DNA of 64,000 bases from CAIXSC01 sp046349915 (GTDB taxonomy: Bacteria > Planctomycetota > Planctomycetia > Pirellulales > Pirellulaceae), in assembly GCA_046349915.1 (NCBI GenBank), contig JAXMBL010000003.1:434001-498000 (forward strand), written 5' to 3'. Within the stretch, counting starts at the first letter, position 1, and each line of letters starts with the position of its first letter. Positions 6,231 through 15,556 of the stretch are shown in pieces. A program made the translations under genes and the position numbers. The notes below the pieces were generated by a model. It saw only the letters and a list, made by a program, of their open reading frames with translations, ran no database searches and was not told the DNA's origin.

Positions 6231-8738
6231 ATGAGACGCCTCATTCCCACACTCGCATTCGCCTGCCTCTTCGCGATCACTCTGGCGGCCCAAGCCACGG
6301 CGCCATTCGTGAACTCGCTTACAGCTCAAGATCGCCCGCCTGCGCCGGTCATTGACGAGACCGACGATGTGGAAAAGTCCGCCTCGCCAACGACTGAAAA
6401 GGGGGATGACAAGACGGACGGCGAGGAAACCGCCAGCCCGTCGGACTCCACGCCTCCCAAGCCCGAGGCGGAGAATGGCGAGGAACCGGCCGCGGACAGC
6501 CGTGGGCCGAGCGGCGACCTCGCCTTCCAACTCGGCGGCTGCGACTCGGATTGCGAACCGCACTATTATTCCGTCTACGATCATGGTTGCCGACTTGCCT
6601 CCTTGGACACCTGGTGCAATTGCGACACCAACTGCTGCGTGACGGATGAATGGTGCGAGCATCCCTGTTTCCGCCCGTTGGGCACTCAGCATATGGGTTG
6701 CGATCCTTGCGAGTGGATTTGCAACGACGACTACTGCGATGTCCAAGGAACTCGCCTCACCACCAACTCGACCGCGCTCCGCATGGGCTTCTGGGCTGTC
6801 GGCTCGCAAGGGTCGCAGGTGAAGACGGGCGAGTATCAGAGTCTGAAGTCGTCGCCCTTCTATGAGTTGGATACGCTGCAAACCAACGGCGTTCGCACGC
6901 TGGACATGAATCTCACGGGACTCGACAACGAAGCCAACGACGTGCGAGCTCGATACTATGGCCCCGGTTTGACCGCGAACGTCAAGTATCAACGGTTCTT
7001 CCGCCAACTCGACCACGATCCACTCGATGGCTTTGACCTGAATCAAGGGATTCCGGTCCCTTCGAACAACATAGTGACTCGCGATCTCAACGCGGGCGAC
7101 GATTATGCCATCCGCGTCCAACAACTCGACGCCCGCTTCCAGGGTCGCATCAACGACAATCTGAAGTGGCGACTCAACCTGTGGGGCATGCGGAAATTCG
7201 GCGAACGACAAGTCAATTCGGTGGCCCACTGCTTCAACGCCACTGCCGCGGGTCAAGGAGCGGATAACGTCAACCGCTGCCACTTGCAGAGTCAACGCCA
7301 AGGGATCGACTGGCTGACCATGGAAATCCAACCCGTGATCGAAGCCAAGTATGACTATGTGACCATTGAATACTCGCGGACCATGCGCAGCTTCGGGCAA
7401 GACGATCAATTGGTGTCGCGCGAATACACTCGACCCACCTGGGGCTACGCCGCCAACAACGATTTCATCTACGCTTACGTCCCCGAGAATTTCACGCAGA
7501 TCGATCGCATCAAACTGGGAGTCGATCTGACCGAGACCAGCAAGTTCTATACGAATAGCTACTACGGCGACACTCGCAATCAACTCCGCGACACGCATCG
7601 CCAGTTCAGCGGCGTGGATGTGCGAGTGATCGATCAGTCGTTCGAGGGCGCGACCATCACGGTCTATGGCACGTTCGACGAGCAGAACAATGACGTCCCC
7701 GCGACGGCGTTCAATACGGTCCCCTGGGGCGGCACTGGCGCGGGAACCGATCGCGAACCAGCCTCGCTGGAACACCCGATCGACTACCTGCAAACTCGGT
7801 TCGGCGTCCGCACTAATTGGAAACCGTTCTACACCCCGTTCACCACCGATCCCGATGTCAGTTTGTGGGAAAAGACGACGATCGTCTCGGGTTACGAATA
7901 CTCGATGCTCGAACGTAATTTCGCGACCTGGTCGAGCGCTCGGCTCGGAAACTTCACCCAGCCGGACACCAAGGGGCATCGTATCGAATTCGGTCCCCAG
8001 ACTCAGTGGAGTCCCGAAGTCAACTCGTTCGTCCGCTACAAAGGTTGGTTTGCCGAAGACCCCTTGATCGGCGTTCGTGAGTCGACAGGGCGCTTCAATA
8101 CGAACTTGCCCGAGCAAGAGCATCGGATCGAGATTGGCGGTAGTTGGAACCCGGCGGACAATCTGTTAGCCACCGCCCAATTCGGCATCGTCAATCGCTG
8201 GAACAACTCCGTCTATCAGTCAGCGGTCCCCGTGACGCCGATTCACTTCACCGAGAATGACTATCCCATCACCATGACGCTATTCTATGCTCCTACCGAC
8301 CGATTAGCACTGAACTGTGGTTATGGATACTTCTCCAATTGGATCGAACAGGATATCGCGATCGGCTTCCGCACGACAAACACCGAGTCGATGGCGTTCA
8401 ATTACGCGGGCGAAACTCACGTCGTCACTCTGGGCGCCAATTACGCGTTGACCGAAACGGTCAAGTTGGTCGGCGGCTACGAATGGAATCATGGAACCAA
8501 CGCGTTCACCAATCCAGTCTCGACCACCGGCGCCGATTGGTCGCTGGGAACGGGCTTAGCGAGCTACTCGGATGTGCTCGTCGAAACTCAACGCTGGACC
8601 GCGGGCGTCGATTGGGAACCTTACCGCAACATCAGTTTGTATAGTCGATACAACTATTTCGACTACAACGATCTGTCGGCGAACCTGACGAGCGGCACCG
8701 CTCATATGCTGCTGACCGGAGTGACCTATATCCGGTAG
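6231..8738 (+). CDS. MtrB/PioB-like outer-membrane beta-barrel with Cys-rich N-terminus
   Basis: An 835-residue protein. Residues 1-22 are a signal peptide and about 35-95 are an acidic, Pro/Glu/Ser-rich linker. Residues 104-169 hold 13 cysteines in 66 positions (none in CXXCH form). From about 180 onward the sequence alternates aromatic and polar residues, with repeated strands of the type NVKYQRFFRQLDHDP, YDYVTIEYSRTMRSF, VRYKGWF and LYSRYNYFDYNDL, as expected of a large barrel. This, together with the multihaem cytochrome just upstream, matches the decahaem-associated MtrB/PioB family, whose members carry an N-terminal CXXC. The Cys-rich block is far larger here. Same strand and short gap suggest one operon. 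A 681-residue open frame on the opposite strand (6078-8123) is a shadow. Confidence 0.72.
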   Translation: MRRLIPTLAFACLFAITLAAQATAPFVNSLTAQDRPPAPVIDETDDVEKSASPTTEKGDDKTDGEETASPSDSTPPKPEAENGEEPAADSRGPSGDLAFQLGGCDSDCEPHYYSVYDHGCRLASLDTWCNCDTNCCVTDEWCEHPCFRPLGTQHMGCDPCEWICNDDYCDVQGTRLTTNSTALRMGFWAVGSQGSQVKTGEYQSLKSSPFYELDTLQTNGVRTLDMNLTGLDNEANDVRARYYGPGLTANVKYQRFFRQLDHDPLDGFDLNQGIPVPSNNIVTRDLNAGDDYAIRVQQLDARFQGRINDNLKWRLNLWGMRKFGERQVNSVAHCFNATAAGQGADNVNRCHLQSQRQGIDWLTMEIQPVIEAKYDYVTIEYSRTMRSFGQDDQLVSREYTRPTWGYAANNDFIYAYVPENFTQIDRIKLGVDLTETSKFYTNSYYGDTRNQLRDTHRQFSGVDVRVIDQSFEGATITVYGTFDEQNNDVPATAFNTVPWGGTGAGTDREPASLEHPIDYLQTRFGVRTNWKPFYTPFTTDPDVSLWEKTTIVSGYEYSMLERNFATWSSARLGNFTQPDTKGHRIEFGPQTQWSPEVNSFVRYKGWFAEDPLIGVRESTGRFNTNLPEQEHRIEIGGSWNPADNLLATAQFGIVNRWNNSVYQSAVPVTPIHFTENDYPITMTLFYAPTDRLALNCGYGYFSNWIEQDIAIGFRTTNTESMAFNYAGETHVVTLGANYALTETVKLVGGYEWNHGTNAFTNPVSTTGADWSLGTGLASYSDVLVETQRWTAGVDWEPYRNISLYSRYNYFDYNDLSANLTSGTAHMLLTGVTYIR

Positions 8739-8740
8739 GG

Positions 8741-8806
8741 CGCCACGGATGGCGGTATGGACCACGGATGGTGGTGGACCACGAATTTCACGAATTTCAC
8801 GAATCC
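8741..8806. repeat. CCACGGA/CACGAATTT repeat cluster at start of a 647-bp gene-free gap
   Basis: Follows the barrel gene's stop directly: GCCACGGATGG, ACCACGGATGG, ACCACGAATTT, CACGAATTT, CACGAATCC. It is related to the repeat at 2750-2799. I see no convincing gene in 8739-9385; short frames there lack any leader, motif or codon bias. Confidence 0.6.
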
Positions 8807-9049
8807 GGAGAGAGAGGAGGATATTCCATGGGCGTAGTCGACTGCGCTTGGATCGTGCCTCTTTCAGACGGCTTTGGTTCGCCGCGTGCCTTGAATGTCG
8901 TGCGGACCTCTCATTCATTTGATTCGTACTACTAGCAGTCTATTTCTTTTCGTCGCGCGAGGATTTTTGGTCATCGGACGGCAGCGTGGGACGTGTTGGG
9001 CAGTCGACTTGTGCGTTTCTGTTCGGATTTTGGGCAACTCGTGAAGGAT

Positions 9050-9365
9050 GAGACGTCTACACGCTTGTGCCCAATCGCTCGCCGCCCGGTTCGACGCACC
9101 CTGCCATTCGTGCGATTCGAGCGATTAGTGGTTCTCCTCAGAGGTGCACCGAGCGGTTCCACCATGCGTGAAGATCCCGCACACGCGGAAACGTGACCTG
9201 CGGGGCCGCGGGCGTTCAACGACAAGGTGCGTTTTCACCGGTCGGTGGAGACGTCTACCGCTTGTGCCCAATCGCTCGCCGCCCGGTTCGACGCACCCTA
9301 CCATTCGTGCGATTCGAGCGATTAGTGGTTCTCCTCAGAGGTGCACCGAGCGGTTCCACCATGCG
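9050..9365. repeat. Pair of ~118-bp direct repeats
   Basis: Copy 1 covers 9050-9168 and copy 2 covers 9248-9365. Both begin GAGACGTCTAC and end GGTTCCACCATGCG, and between them they differ at only a few positions. Part of each reads CATTCGTGCGATTCGAGCGA, a wording related to the CACGAAT repeats nearby. The 79 bp between them is unique. The pair sits in a gene-free gap between the barrel gene and the 3' end of the DUF1080 gene. Confidence 0.85.
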
Positions 9366-9385
9366 ATTAGTGGTCGACTTGTTCG

Positions 9386-10168
9386 CTAGGGGAGTTTCTG
9401 CATTTTGAGATTCCTTAGGGCTGCTGTCGTATTCCAGGTGGCAATTCCCAGTGGTCTGACTGGTTCCTGTTCCCACCAAATCTCGAAGCGTTTCCCGCGC
9501 GGATCTAAGTCAATAATCTCCTGCCGATCGACCCAGACTTGAATTCGCTGCGGGGTCACTCGCAGCCGAATCGAATACCATTGATCGTTCTTGAACTCGA
9601 CGTAACCCGTCGTGTCGTTCTCCACCGCGGCGAAGCCATCGATGTTCGAAAGGCCGGTGGTGAAGCCGCCCCAGCCGCCCAAGATCAAGGTGCAGTAACT
9701 CTTGTCGATGGGGAAAGTCAGCCCGCAGAAGAAGTCGTCTCCTGCGAGTCGTTTGGCTTCCAAGGTTAACTCGTAGTTTTGTCGCTCCACTTCGCCGCTC
9801 CAGGCGATGGCGGTCCCGGGATCGCCCGCGGCCAGCACCACTTGGCCCTCTTTCCAAACCACTGAACCGGCGCTCTTGAAGAAATGTTCGCGGGGGATTC
9901 GCCAGTCGGAAAGGTCTCGACCATTAAAACGAGGGCTTGCGGGAGCTGGGCGAGTTGGCGATGCGGGAGGAGCCGGAGATTGCTTCGGCTTCGCATCCGG
10001 CTCTTGGCCCGCGACGCCATCGGAGCCTACGGTGATAAAGGCAATAGCGGCGCCGAATAACCAACCCAGCGTCACGGTGTTCGTGCGTCGCGTGGGCGCC
10101 GGCAAGTTGAATACTCGTGGATCAAGGTTGCTCACCCCGTGATTGCGCATCGAAAACGGATTCATCAT
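9386..10168 (-). CDS. DUF1080 (3-keto-disaccharide hydrolase-like) secreted protein
   Basis: About 260 residues from the ATG at 10168; an in-frame start at 10225 is less likely because it would lie far into the divergent helicase promoter. A hydrophobic segment (LGWLFGAAIAFITVGSDG) gives a signal peptide or anchor, followed by a Pro-rich linker. The domain then runs from FNGRDLSDWRIP through WKEGQVVLAAGD, FFCGLTFP, GYVEFKNDQWYSIRLRV and IWWEQEPVRPLGIATWNT to the end, the usual lectin-like beta-sandwich pattern of DUF1080. Members bind or cleave sugars; the 3-keto-glycoside hydrolase activity is known only for some. It is divergent from lhr with about 120 bp between. Confidence 0.85.
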   Translation of the reverse strand: MMNPFSMRNHGVSNLDPRVFNLPAPTRRTNTVTLGWLFGAAIAFITVGSDGVAGQEPDAKPKQSPAPPASPTRPAPASPRFNGRDLSDWRIPREHFFKSAGSVVWKEGQVVLAAGDPGTAIAWSGEVERQNYELTLEAKRLAGDDFFCGLTFPIDKSYCTLILGGWGGFTTGLSNIDGFAAVENDTTGYVEFKNDQWYSIRLRVTPQRIQVWVDRQEIIDLDPRGKRFEIWWEQEPVRPLGIATWNTTAALRNLKMQKLP

Positions 10169-10287
10169 GGGTGGAATAGTTCCTGGTGGAGAGTTTTCCC
10201 GCTCAAGGGTGGGGATTGTCAGCAAGGGACAGGCGCGTCGCGGATTGCCTTTGCCACCGGACCGCGGCGTTTCGCTATCATGTTCGC

Positions 10288-13200
10288 ATGGACTTGGAAC
10301 TGTTTCATCCCCTCATCCGCGATTGGTTTGTCGAGCGGTTTCAGACGCCGACGGAGCCTCAGCGTCTTGGTTGGCCCGCCATCGCGGCTGGTTCGCCCAC
10401 GCTGATTGCCGCGCCGACGGGATCTGGTAAAACGCTGGCGGCGTTCCTGGTCTGCATCGATCGGCTCTTTCGACGCTGGCTGGCGGGAGAATTGGACGAC
10501 GTCACCCATGTCGTCTATGTTTCGCCGCTGAAGGCGTTGAGCAATGACATTCGCAGGAACCTGGAGCAGCCGCTGGCCGAACTTTGCGAGCGAGCGGAAG
10601 CCGCGGGATTAGGGCGGCTTGCGATTCGAGCGGCGGTGAGAACGGGCGACACGCCGGCCTCCGAACGGCAGAAAATGCTGCGGCAACCGCCGCACATTCT
10701 GGTGACCACGCCCGAGTCGCTGTACTTGGTCGTCACCTCCGAGAAAGCTCGCCAAACTCTGCGGCAAGTCGAGACCGTCATCGTCGACGAGATCCATTCA
10801 CTGGCTCGCGACAAACGCGGCTCGCATCTGGCCGTCACTCTCGAACGACTCGTGCACCTGTGTGATCGGCCGCCGCTACGAGTTGGTTTGTCGGCCACTC
10901 AACGGCCCATCGACCAGATTGCTCATTTCTTGTGTGGCGTGTCGCCGTCGCCGAATGCGACGTCAAATGCCGCGACCTCGAATGCCGCGATCTCGGCGCC
11001 GGCCGGTTTGCCTTGCCAGGTAGTTAATGTGGGACATGTCCGCGAACTCGATCTGGCGCTCGAAGTGCCTCCCAGCGAGTTGGCGGCCGTGTGTTCCGGC
11101 GAGCAGTGGGGCGAGGTCTATGAACGGCTTACTCAACTGATCCAATCGCATCGTTCGACCCTCGTGTTCGTCAACACTCGACGGATGGCCGAGCGCATCG
11201 CCCACAAACTGACTGAGTTGTTGGGTGAGGAGGCGGTGGCGAGCCATCATGGGAGTTTGTCTCGCGACTTGCGATTGGATGCCGAGCAACGGTTGAAGTC
11301 GGGGCAGTTGAAGGCCTTGGTCGCCACCGCTTCGCTGGAAATGGGTATCGACATCGGTTACATCGACCTGGTCTGCCAGATTGGTTCTCCGCGTGCGATT
11401 GCCACGTTCTTGCAGCGAGTGGGGCGCTCGGGCCACTCGTTGCATGCCATCCCCAAGGGACGATTGTTTCCGCTGACTCGCGACGAGTTGCTCGAATGTC
11501 TAGCGTTAGTGCGTAGTGTGCGGCGCGGGATTCTGGACGCCGTCGAGATGCCGGTCGCGCCGCTCGACATTTTGGCTCAACAGATTATCGCCTCGGTCGC
11601 GTGCGAAGAGTGGACGGAAGATGGTTTGTATGCGTTGATGCGGCGAGCTTGGCCATACCGCGACCTGGAGCGAGCGGACTTTGACAAAGTGTTGGGTTTG
11701 GTCAGCGAGGGGCTGACGTCGCAAGTGCGCAATGGGGCGTTTGTCCATCGCGATCAGATTCAAGGCGTTTTGAGGCCGCGACGAGGCGCTCGCTTGGCCG
11801 CGATCACCTCGGGGGGCGCGATTCCGGAAGCGCCGTTGTATCGAGTCGTGACCGAGCCTGAAGGAACTTATGTGGGCGAAGTCGATGAACACTTCGCGAT
11901 CGACAGTTCCGCGGGCGATGTTTTCCTGCTAGGGACCACGTCCTGGCGCATCACGGCGGTGCGGGGACAAGAGGTAAGAGTGCGCGACGCCGAAGGAGCG
12001 CCGCCCACGGTCCCCTTTTGGTTTGGGGAAGCGCCAGGACGCACCATCGAATTATCCGAGCAGTTGTCCGAGGTGCGTGAAGAGTTGGCTAGGCGGTTGA
12101 CCGTTCCTCCCCCACCCGAAGAAACTCGCAGCGCCGAAGCCCTGGCCATGGAATGGCTGCGAAATGAGTGTGGGGCGGATGACTCGTCGGCCGCTCAATC
12201 GGTCGCATACGTCGCCGCACAAATCGCCGCGCTTGGATTGGTGCCGACAACGACCGATGTCGTCTTTGAGCGATTTTTTGATGAGTCGGGAGGCATGCAG
12301 TTAGTCATTCATGCGCCGTTTGGCCATCGAGTGAATCGGGCGTGGGGATTGGCGCTGCGCAAGCGATTCTGTCGCAGCTTCGATTTCGAATTGCAAGCCG
12401 CCGCTACGGACAATGGTATCCTGCTGTCGATCGGCCCGCAGCATAGTTTTCCCATCGACCAATTGTTCAAGATGCTGGGACCGCACAATGGCCAGGAATT
12501 GCTGCAACAAGCGTTGTTCGCGGTCCCCATGTTCCCCGTACGTTGGCGGTGGAACGTTTCGCGTTCGCTCGCGATCCTGCGTTTCCAAAATGGCAAGAAG
12601 ATTCCTTTTTTCCTCCAGCGCTTTCGCGCGGATGATCTGCTCGCCGCCACCTTTCCCGCCACCGTCGGTTGCTTGGAGAACCATCACGGCGACATCGAGA
12701 TCCCGGATCATCCACTGGTGAAGCAGACGATCGACGACTGTCTGCATGAAGCGCTCGACGTGCGTCGCTGGCTGGGGGTGTTGAGCGATTACCAAGCGGG
12801 GCGAGTGCGGTTCATTCCCCGCGACACTCGCGAGCCGTCTCCTTTCAGCCACGAGTTGCTGAACGCCAATCCATATGCGTTTCTAGATGGCGCGGATTTG
12901 GAAGAGCGACGCACGCGAGCCGTCTCCACTCGACGGTCTTTGTCGCCCGACGAATTTCGCGATCTCTCGCGACTCGACCGAGACGCGGTTGCCCAGGTAT
13001 TAGCCGATGCGGCGCCGATCGTGCGCGATGCGGACGAATTGCATGATGTCTTGCTGCAAGCCGTGTTGCTTCCTTCGCCCGTATCAAGCACCCACTCCTC
13101 AGCTTCGCTGGATCAAGCGACGGTGGATCGTTGGACCGGTTGGTTCGAGCAACTCGCGTCACAAGGGCGAGCGGCCCGCGTTCTCGTGAAATCTCCCAGC

Positions 13201-14940
13201 GAGATGCTGCGAGAGTATTGGATGGCCGCCGAGCGTTGGCCCGTGATACGAGCGGCTTATCCTGAGGCAACGGTAACGCCGCCGGTTCGCTTAGCCGCGC
13301 TGCTGGATGTCGAATGGACGAAGGGAGATGCGTGGAGTGAATTAGTGCGTGGCCAAATGAATTCGTGCGGACCGGTTGTCGCCGAGGAACTTGCAGTTCG
13401 TCTCTCGCTGGAGACGTCCTATGTTCAGGCCGCACTCGAAGCGCTCGAAGGACAAGGGCTCGTTCTCCGCGGACACTTTGTGGATTCGCCGGCGGCCACC
13501 TCGACAACTCAAGGTGAGAAGCCACAACCTCAATGGTGTGATCGGCGGTTGCTGGCGCGGATTCATCGCCTGACGCTAGACGGGTTGCGACGACGCATCC
13601 AGCCTGTCACTCCAAACGAATTCATGCGGTTCTTGGTGGGGCATCAGCGTTGGGGCGCGGGTTACGGCGCGGGACCGGCCGGAGTGCGCGAGGCGCTGTT
13701 GCAGCTCGCCGGTTTCGAATCTCCCGCTGCAGCTTGGGAACGTCACTTGCTTGCCCCTCGTATCGCTCAGTACGATCCCCAGTGGCTCGATCATCTGTTT
13801 CTGGCGGGCGAAGTCACCTGGGGCCGACTGAATCCTCCTCGACGCGAGCCAAGCGAGGCGGCGGCGCTCGCGGCCATGACCCGCGCCATGCCTCTCGCCC
13901 TGGTCGCTCGCGATGATCTGCCATGGCTGTTGCCGCCCGCTCGTTCGACGCCGGAGCAGTTGGAACGAGAGGGACCGCGTAAAGTGTGGGATGCTTTAAG
14001 GAATCGCGGCGCGTTATTCTTGAACGAGATCCGATTGGTGACTGGCTTGTCGCGCGACGAGGTTCAGGAGTCGCTGAGGGAACTGGCATCGTTGGGCATG
14101 GTCACTTCCGACGCTTTTGCGGCGGTGCGGTCGATTGTGTCGCGGCGCGACGGCGACCCCACGAAACTCTCGCCCGTGGGACGCTGGTCTTGTTTTCCCG
14201 GCATCCTCCTCGAACTCGCCACACTCGACAACGAAACCAAAACGCGATCCACGCTCTCGCGAGCCGAACGTTGGTGCTGGCTGCTTTTGCGGCGATATGG
14301 CGTCTTGTTTCGTGATTTGTTGACGCGAGAGTCGGCAGCGCCGTCTTGGGGCGAGTTGGCTCCCGTGTTGCGCCGCATGGAACTGCGGGGCGAAGTGCGT
14401 GGCGGGCGGTTTGTCGCGGGAGTGGCGGGTGAACAGTTTGCGACTGAGGCGTCGGTGACGCAACTGCGAGCGGTGCGTGATGAACCGATTGGCGATTGGA
14501 TCATCGTTTCCGCCGCCGACCCGTTGAATCTCAGCGGCATCGTCATCGAGGGGCCGCGAATTCCCGCGACGCATCGCAACTTGCTGGCGCTCTGGGGCGG
14601 TCGTTGCGTCGCCGCGCGACGCGGCGGAGAAGTCGAGTTTTACGTCCAAGATCTCGACGAGGAAACTCGACGCCGCCTACGCGAGTCGCTGGAATCGCCA
14701 AGACGCCGACTGGGGCGAGTGGCGCCGGGAGCGGGCGGGGATTCGGCTACGCTGCCTGCTCGCAAACCCGATGCGCCTACATCGGTCAGCACCGATGGCG
14801 ACTCCTCTCGCCGCTCGTCGCTCGCCCTGCGCGAACAAGCCTTACGTTCGGACGAAGGAACTCGCGAGAGTGTTCCACCGCCCAATCAGTCGAGCGGTGA
14901 TAAAGTGCGGAACATTCGCCAGCGCTGGACCAAGTTCTAA
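10288..14940 (+). CDS. lhr: Lhr-type large ATP-dependent helicase
   Basis: 1550 residues from ATG 10288, close to the length of the long Lhr proteins. Walker A is APTGSGKT (residues 42-49) and Walker B is DEIH (167-170), followed by SLARDKRGSHLAV as in Lhr. Motif III is LSAT, with motif IV around STLVFVNTRRMAERI. RecA domain 2 has HHGSLS, LKALVATASLEMGIDIG and RVGRSGH. The long C-terminal half carries the Lhr winged-helix and associated domains. Lhr is a 3'-5' DNA helicase linked to DNA repair; some family members act with nucleases or glycosylases, none of which is adjacent here. Frames that extend upstream to 10186 are not needed, because MDLELFHPLIRDWF is the normal family start. Confidence 0.93.
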   Translation: MDLELFHPLIRDWFVERFQTPTEPQRLGWPAIAAGSPTLIAAPTGSGKTLAAFLVCIDRLFRRWLAGELDDVTHVVYVSPLKALSNDIRRNLEQPLAELCERAEAAGLGRLAIRAAVRTGDTPASERQKMLRQPPHILVTTPESLYLVVTSEKARQTLRQVETVIVDEIHSLARDKRGSHLAVTLERLVHLCDRPPLRVGLSATQRPIDQIAHFLCGVSPSPNATSNAATSNAAISAPAGLPCQVVNVGHVRELDLALEVPPSELAAVCSGEQWGEVYERLTQLIQSHRSTLVFVNTRRMAERIAHKLTELLGEEAVASHHGSLSRDLRLDAEQRLKSGQLKALVATASLEMGIDIGYIDLVCQIGSPRAIATFLQRVGRSGHSLHAIPKGRLFPLTRDELLECLALVRSVRRGILDAVEMPVAPLDILAQQIIASVACEEWTEDGLYALMRRAWPYRDLERADFDKVLGLVSEGLTSQVRNGAFVHRDQIQGVLRPRRGARLAAITSGGAIPEAPLYRVVTEPEGTYVGEVDEHFAIDSSAGDVFLLGTTSWRITAVRGQEVRVRDAEGAPPTVPFWFGEAPGRTIELSEQLSEVREELARRLTVPPPPEETRSAEALAMEWLRNECGADDSSAAQSVAYVAAQIAALGLVPTTTDVVFERFFDESGGMQLVIHAPFGHRVNRAWGLALRKRFCRSFDFELQAAATDNGILLSIGPQHSFPIDQLFKMLGPHNGQELLQQALFAVPMFPVRWRWNVSRSLAILRFQNGKKIPFFLQRFRADDLLAATFPATVGCLENHHGDIEIPDHPLVKQTIDDCLHEALDVRRWLGVLSDYQAGRVRFIPRDTREPSPFSHELLNANPYAFLDGADLEERRTRAVSTRRSLSPDEFRDLSRLDRDAVAQVLADAAPIVRDADELHDVLLQAVLLPSPVSSTHSSASLDQATVDRWTGWFEQLASQGRAARVLVKSPSEMLREYWMAAERWPVIRAAYPEATVTPPVRLAALLDVEWTKGDAWSELVRGQMNSCGPVVAEELAVRLSLETSYVQAALEALEGQGLVLRGHFVDSPAATSTTQGEKPQPQWCDRRLLARIHRLTLDGLRRRIQPVTPNEFMRFLVGHQRWGAGYGAGPAGVREALLQLAGFESPAAAWERHLLAPRIAQYDPQWLDHLFLAGEVTWGRLNPPRREPSEAAALAAMTRAMPLALVARDDLPWLLPPARSTPEQLEREGPRKVWDALRNRGALFLNEIRLVTGLSRDEVQESLRELASLGMVTSDAFAAVRSIVSRRDGDPTKLSPVGRWSCFPGILLELATLDNETKTRSTLSRAERWCWLLLRRYGVLFRDLLTRESAAPSWGELAPVLRRMELRGEVRGGRFVAGVAGEQFATEASVTQLRAVRDEPIGDWIIVSAADPLNLSGIVIEGPRIPATHRNLLALWGGRCVAARRGGEVEFYVQDLDEETRRRLRESLESPRRRLGRVAPGAGGDSATLPARKPDAPTSVSTDGDSSRRSSLALREQALRSDEGTRESVPPPNQSSGDKVRNIRQRWTKF

Positions 14941-14963
14941 TGCCAATTCGAGGCTGTGTGGGC

Positions 14964-15037
14964 CATAGTCGTGGATCGCTCCGCGGTCCAACGCCTCTAT
15001 GTTCAAGCGTTGGATCGCGGAGCGATCCACGACTATG
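14964..15037. repeat. 74-bp near-perfect palindrome between convergent genes
   Basis: Two 31-nt arms (14964-14994 and 15007-15037) are complementary at 30 of 31 positions around a 12-nt loop. It lies between the 3' end of lhr and the 3' end of the minus-strand membrane-protein gene. No T-run follows either arm, so a classical intrinsic terminator is not obvious, but the hairpin could stop or protect both transcripts. It could also be a remnant of a palindromic mobile element. Confidence 0.9.
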
Positions 15038-15057
15038 TGAACCTGACGTTGTTCGGT

Positions 15058-15531
15058 TTAGAGTCGACGAAGAGCGATGGCGACTACCAGGATGGCGATG
15101 CTGCCAAAGAGCGACGAGCGAAGCAGGCTGCCGACCAATTCGTTGGGAACCAATACCAACGGGCCGAGCAACAGGCCCAAGGCGCCTCCCGTTACGATGC
15201 CCATGATCACGCCAATGCCGGGTCGGCGCTGCGTGAGACCTACGATGATGCCGAAGAAGACACAGATGGAACCGCTCACCAGGGAAGCGGTGACTATCAG
15301 TTGGCCTGAGACGTTTCCTTGGCGGAATGCGGTCACGAGTGGTCGCCAGAGGGCGATCAGCGTTGCGCAGGTGGTCATCAGCAAAAAGAGGGAAGCGAGT
15401 GTGAAGCCCTTCCCGCGGTACTTCTGTTCCGCAACCTCGCGATACTCGCCGACCTTCGCCGCAGCGACGACTCGCTGACTAGACGACTCGCTGGACCGGT
15501 TTTCCGGAGTCGCTTGGGGATCGTTTAACAT
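15058..15531 (-). CDS. Small polytopic membrane protein, unknown function
   Basis: From the ATG at 15531 it encodes 157 residues. A polar N-terminus of about 45 residues is followed by four hydrophobic segments (FTLASLFLLMTTCATLIALW, LIVTASLVSGSICVFFGIIVG, a Gly-rich IGVIMGIVTGGALGLLLG, and a final SIAILVVAIAL). Longer starts upstream would overlap the DUF1559 gene and have no coding character. It is the last gene of the secretion-like operon, 25 bp after the preceding stop. No family recognised; similar small membrane proteins are common in planctomycetes. Confidence 0.7.
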   Translation of the reverse strand: MLNDPQATPENRSSESSSQRVVAAAKVGEYREVAEQKYRGKGFTLASLFLLMTTCATLIALWRPLVTAFRQGNVSGQLIVTASLVSGSICVFFGIIVGLTQRRPGIGVIMGIVTGGALGLLLGPLVLVPNELVGSLLRSSLFGSIAILVVAIALRRL

Positions 15532-15556
15532 AACCACCTCGCCAATCGCCCAAGAG

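Noticed and set aside
6078..8123. Open frame of 681 codons on the minus strand opposite the barrel gene
   Set aside because: The plus-strand frame has a signal peptide and barrel-like pattern. The minus frame is Val/Ile/Arg-rich without any recognisable motif, and is the usual shadow of codon bias on the other strand.
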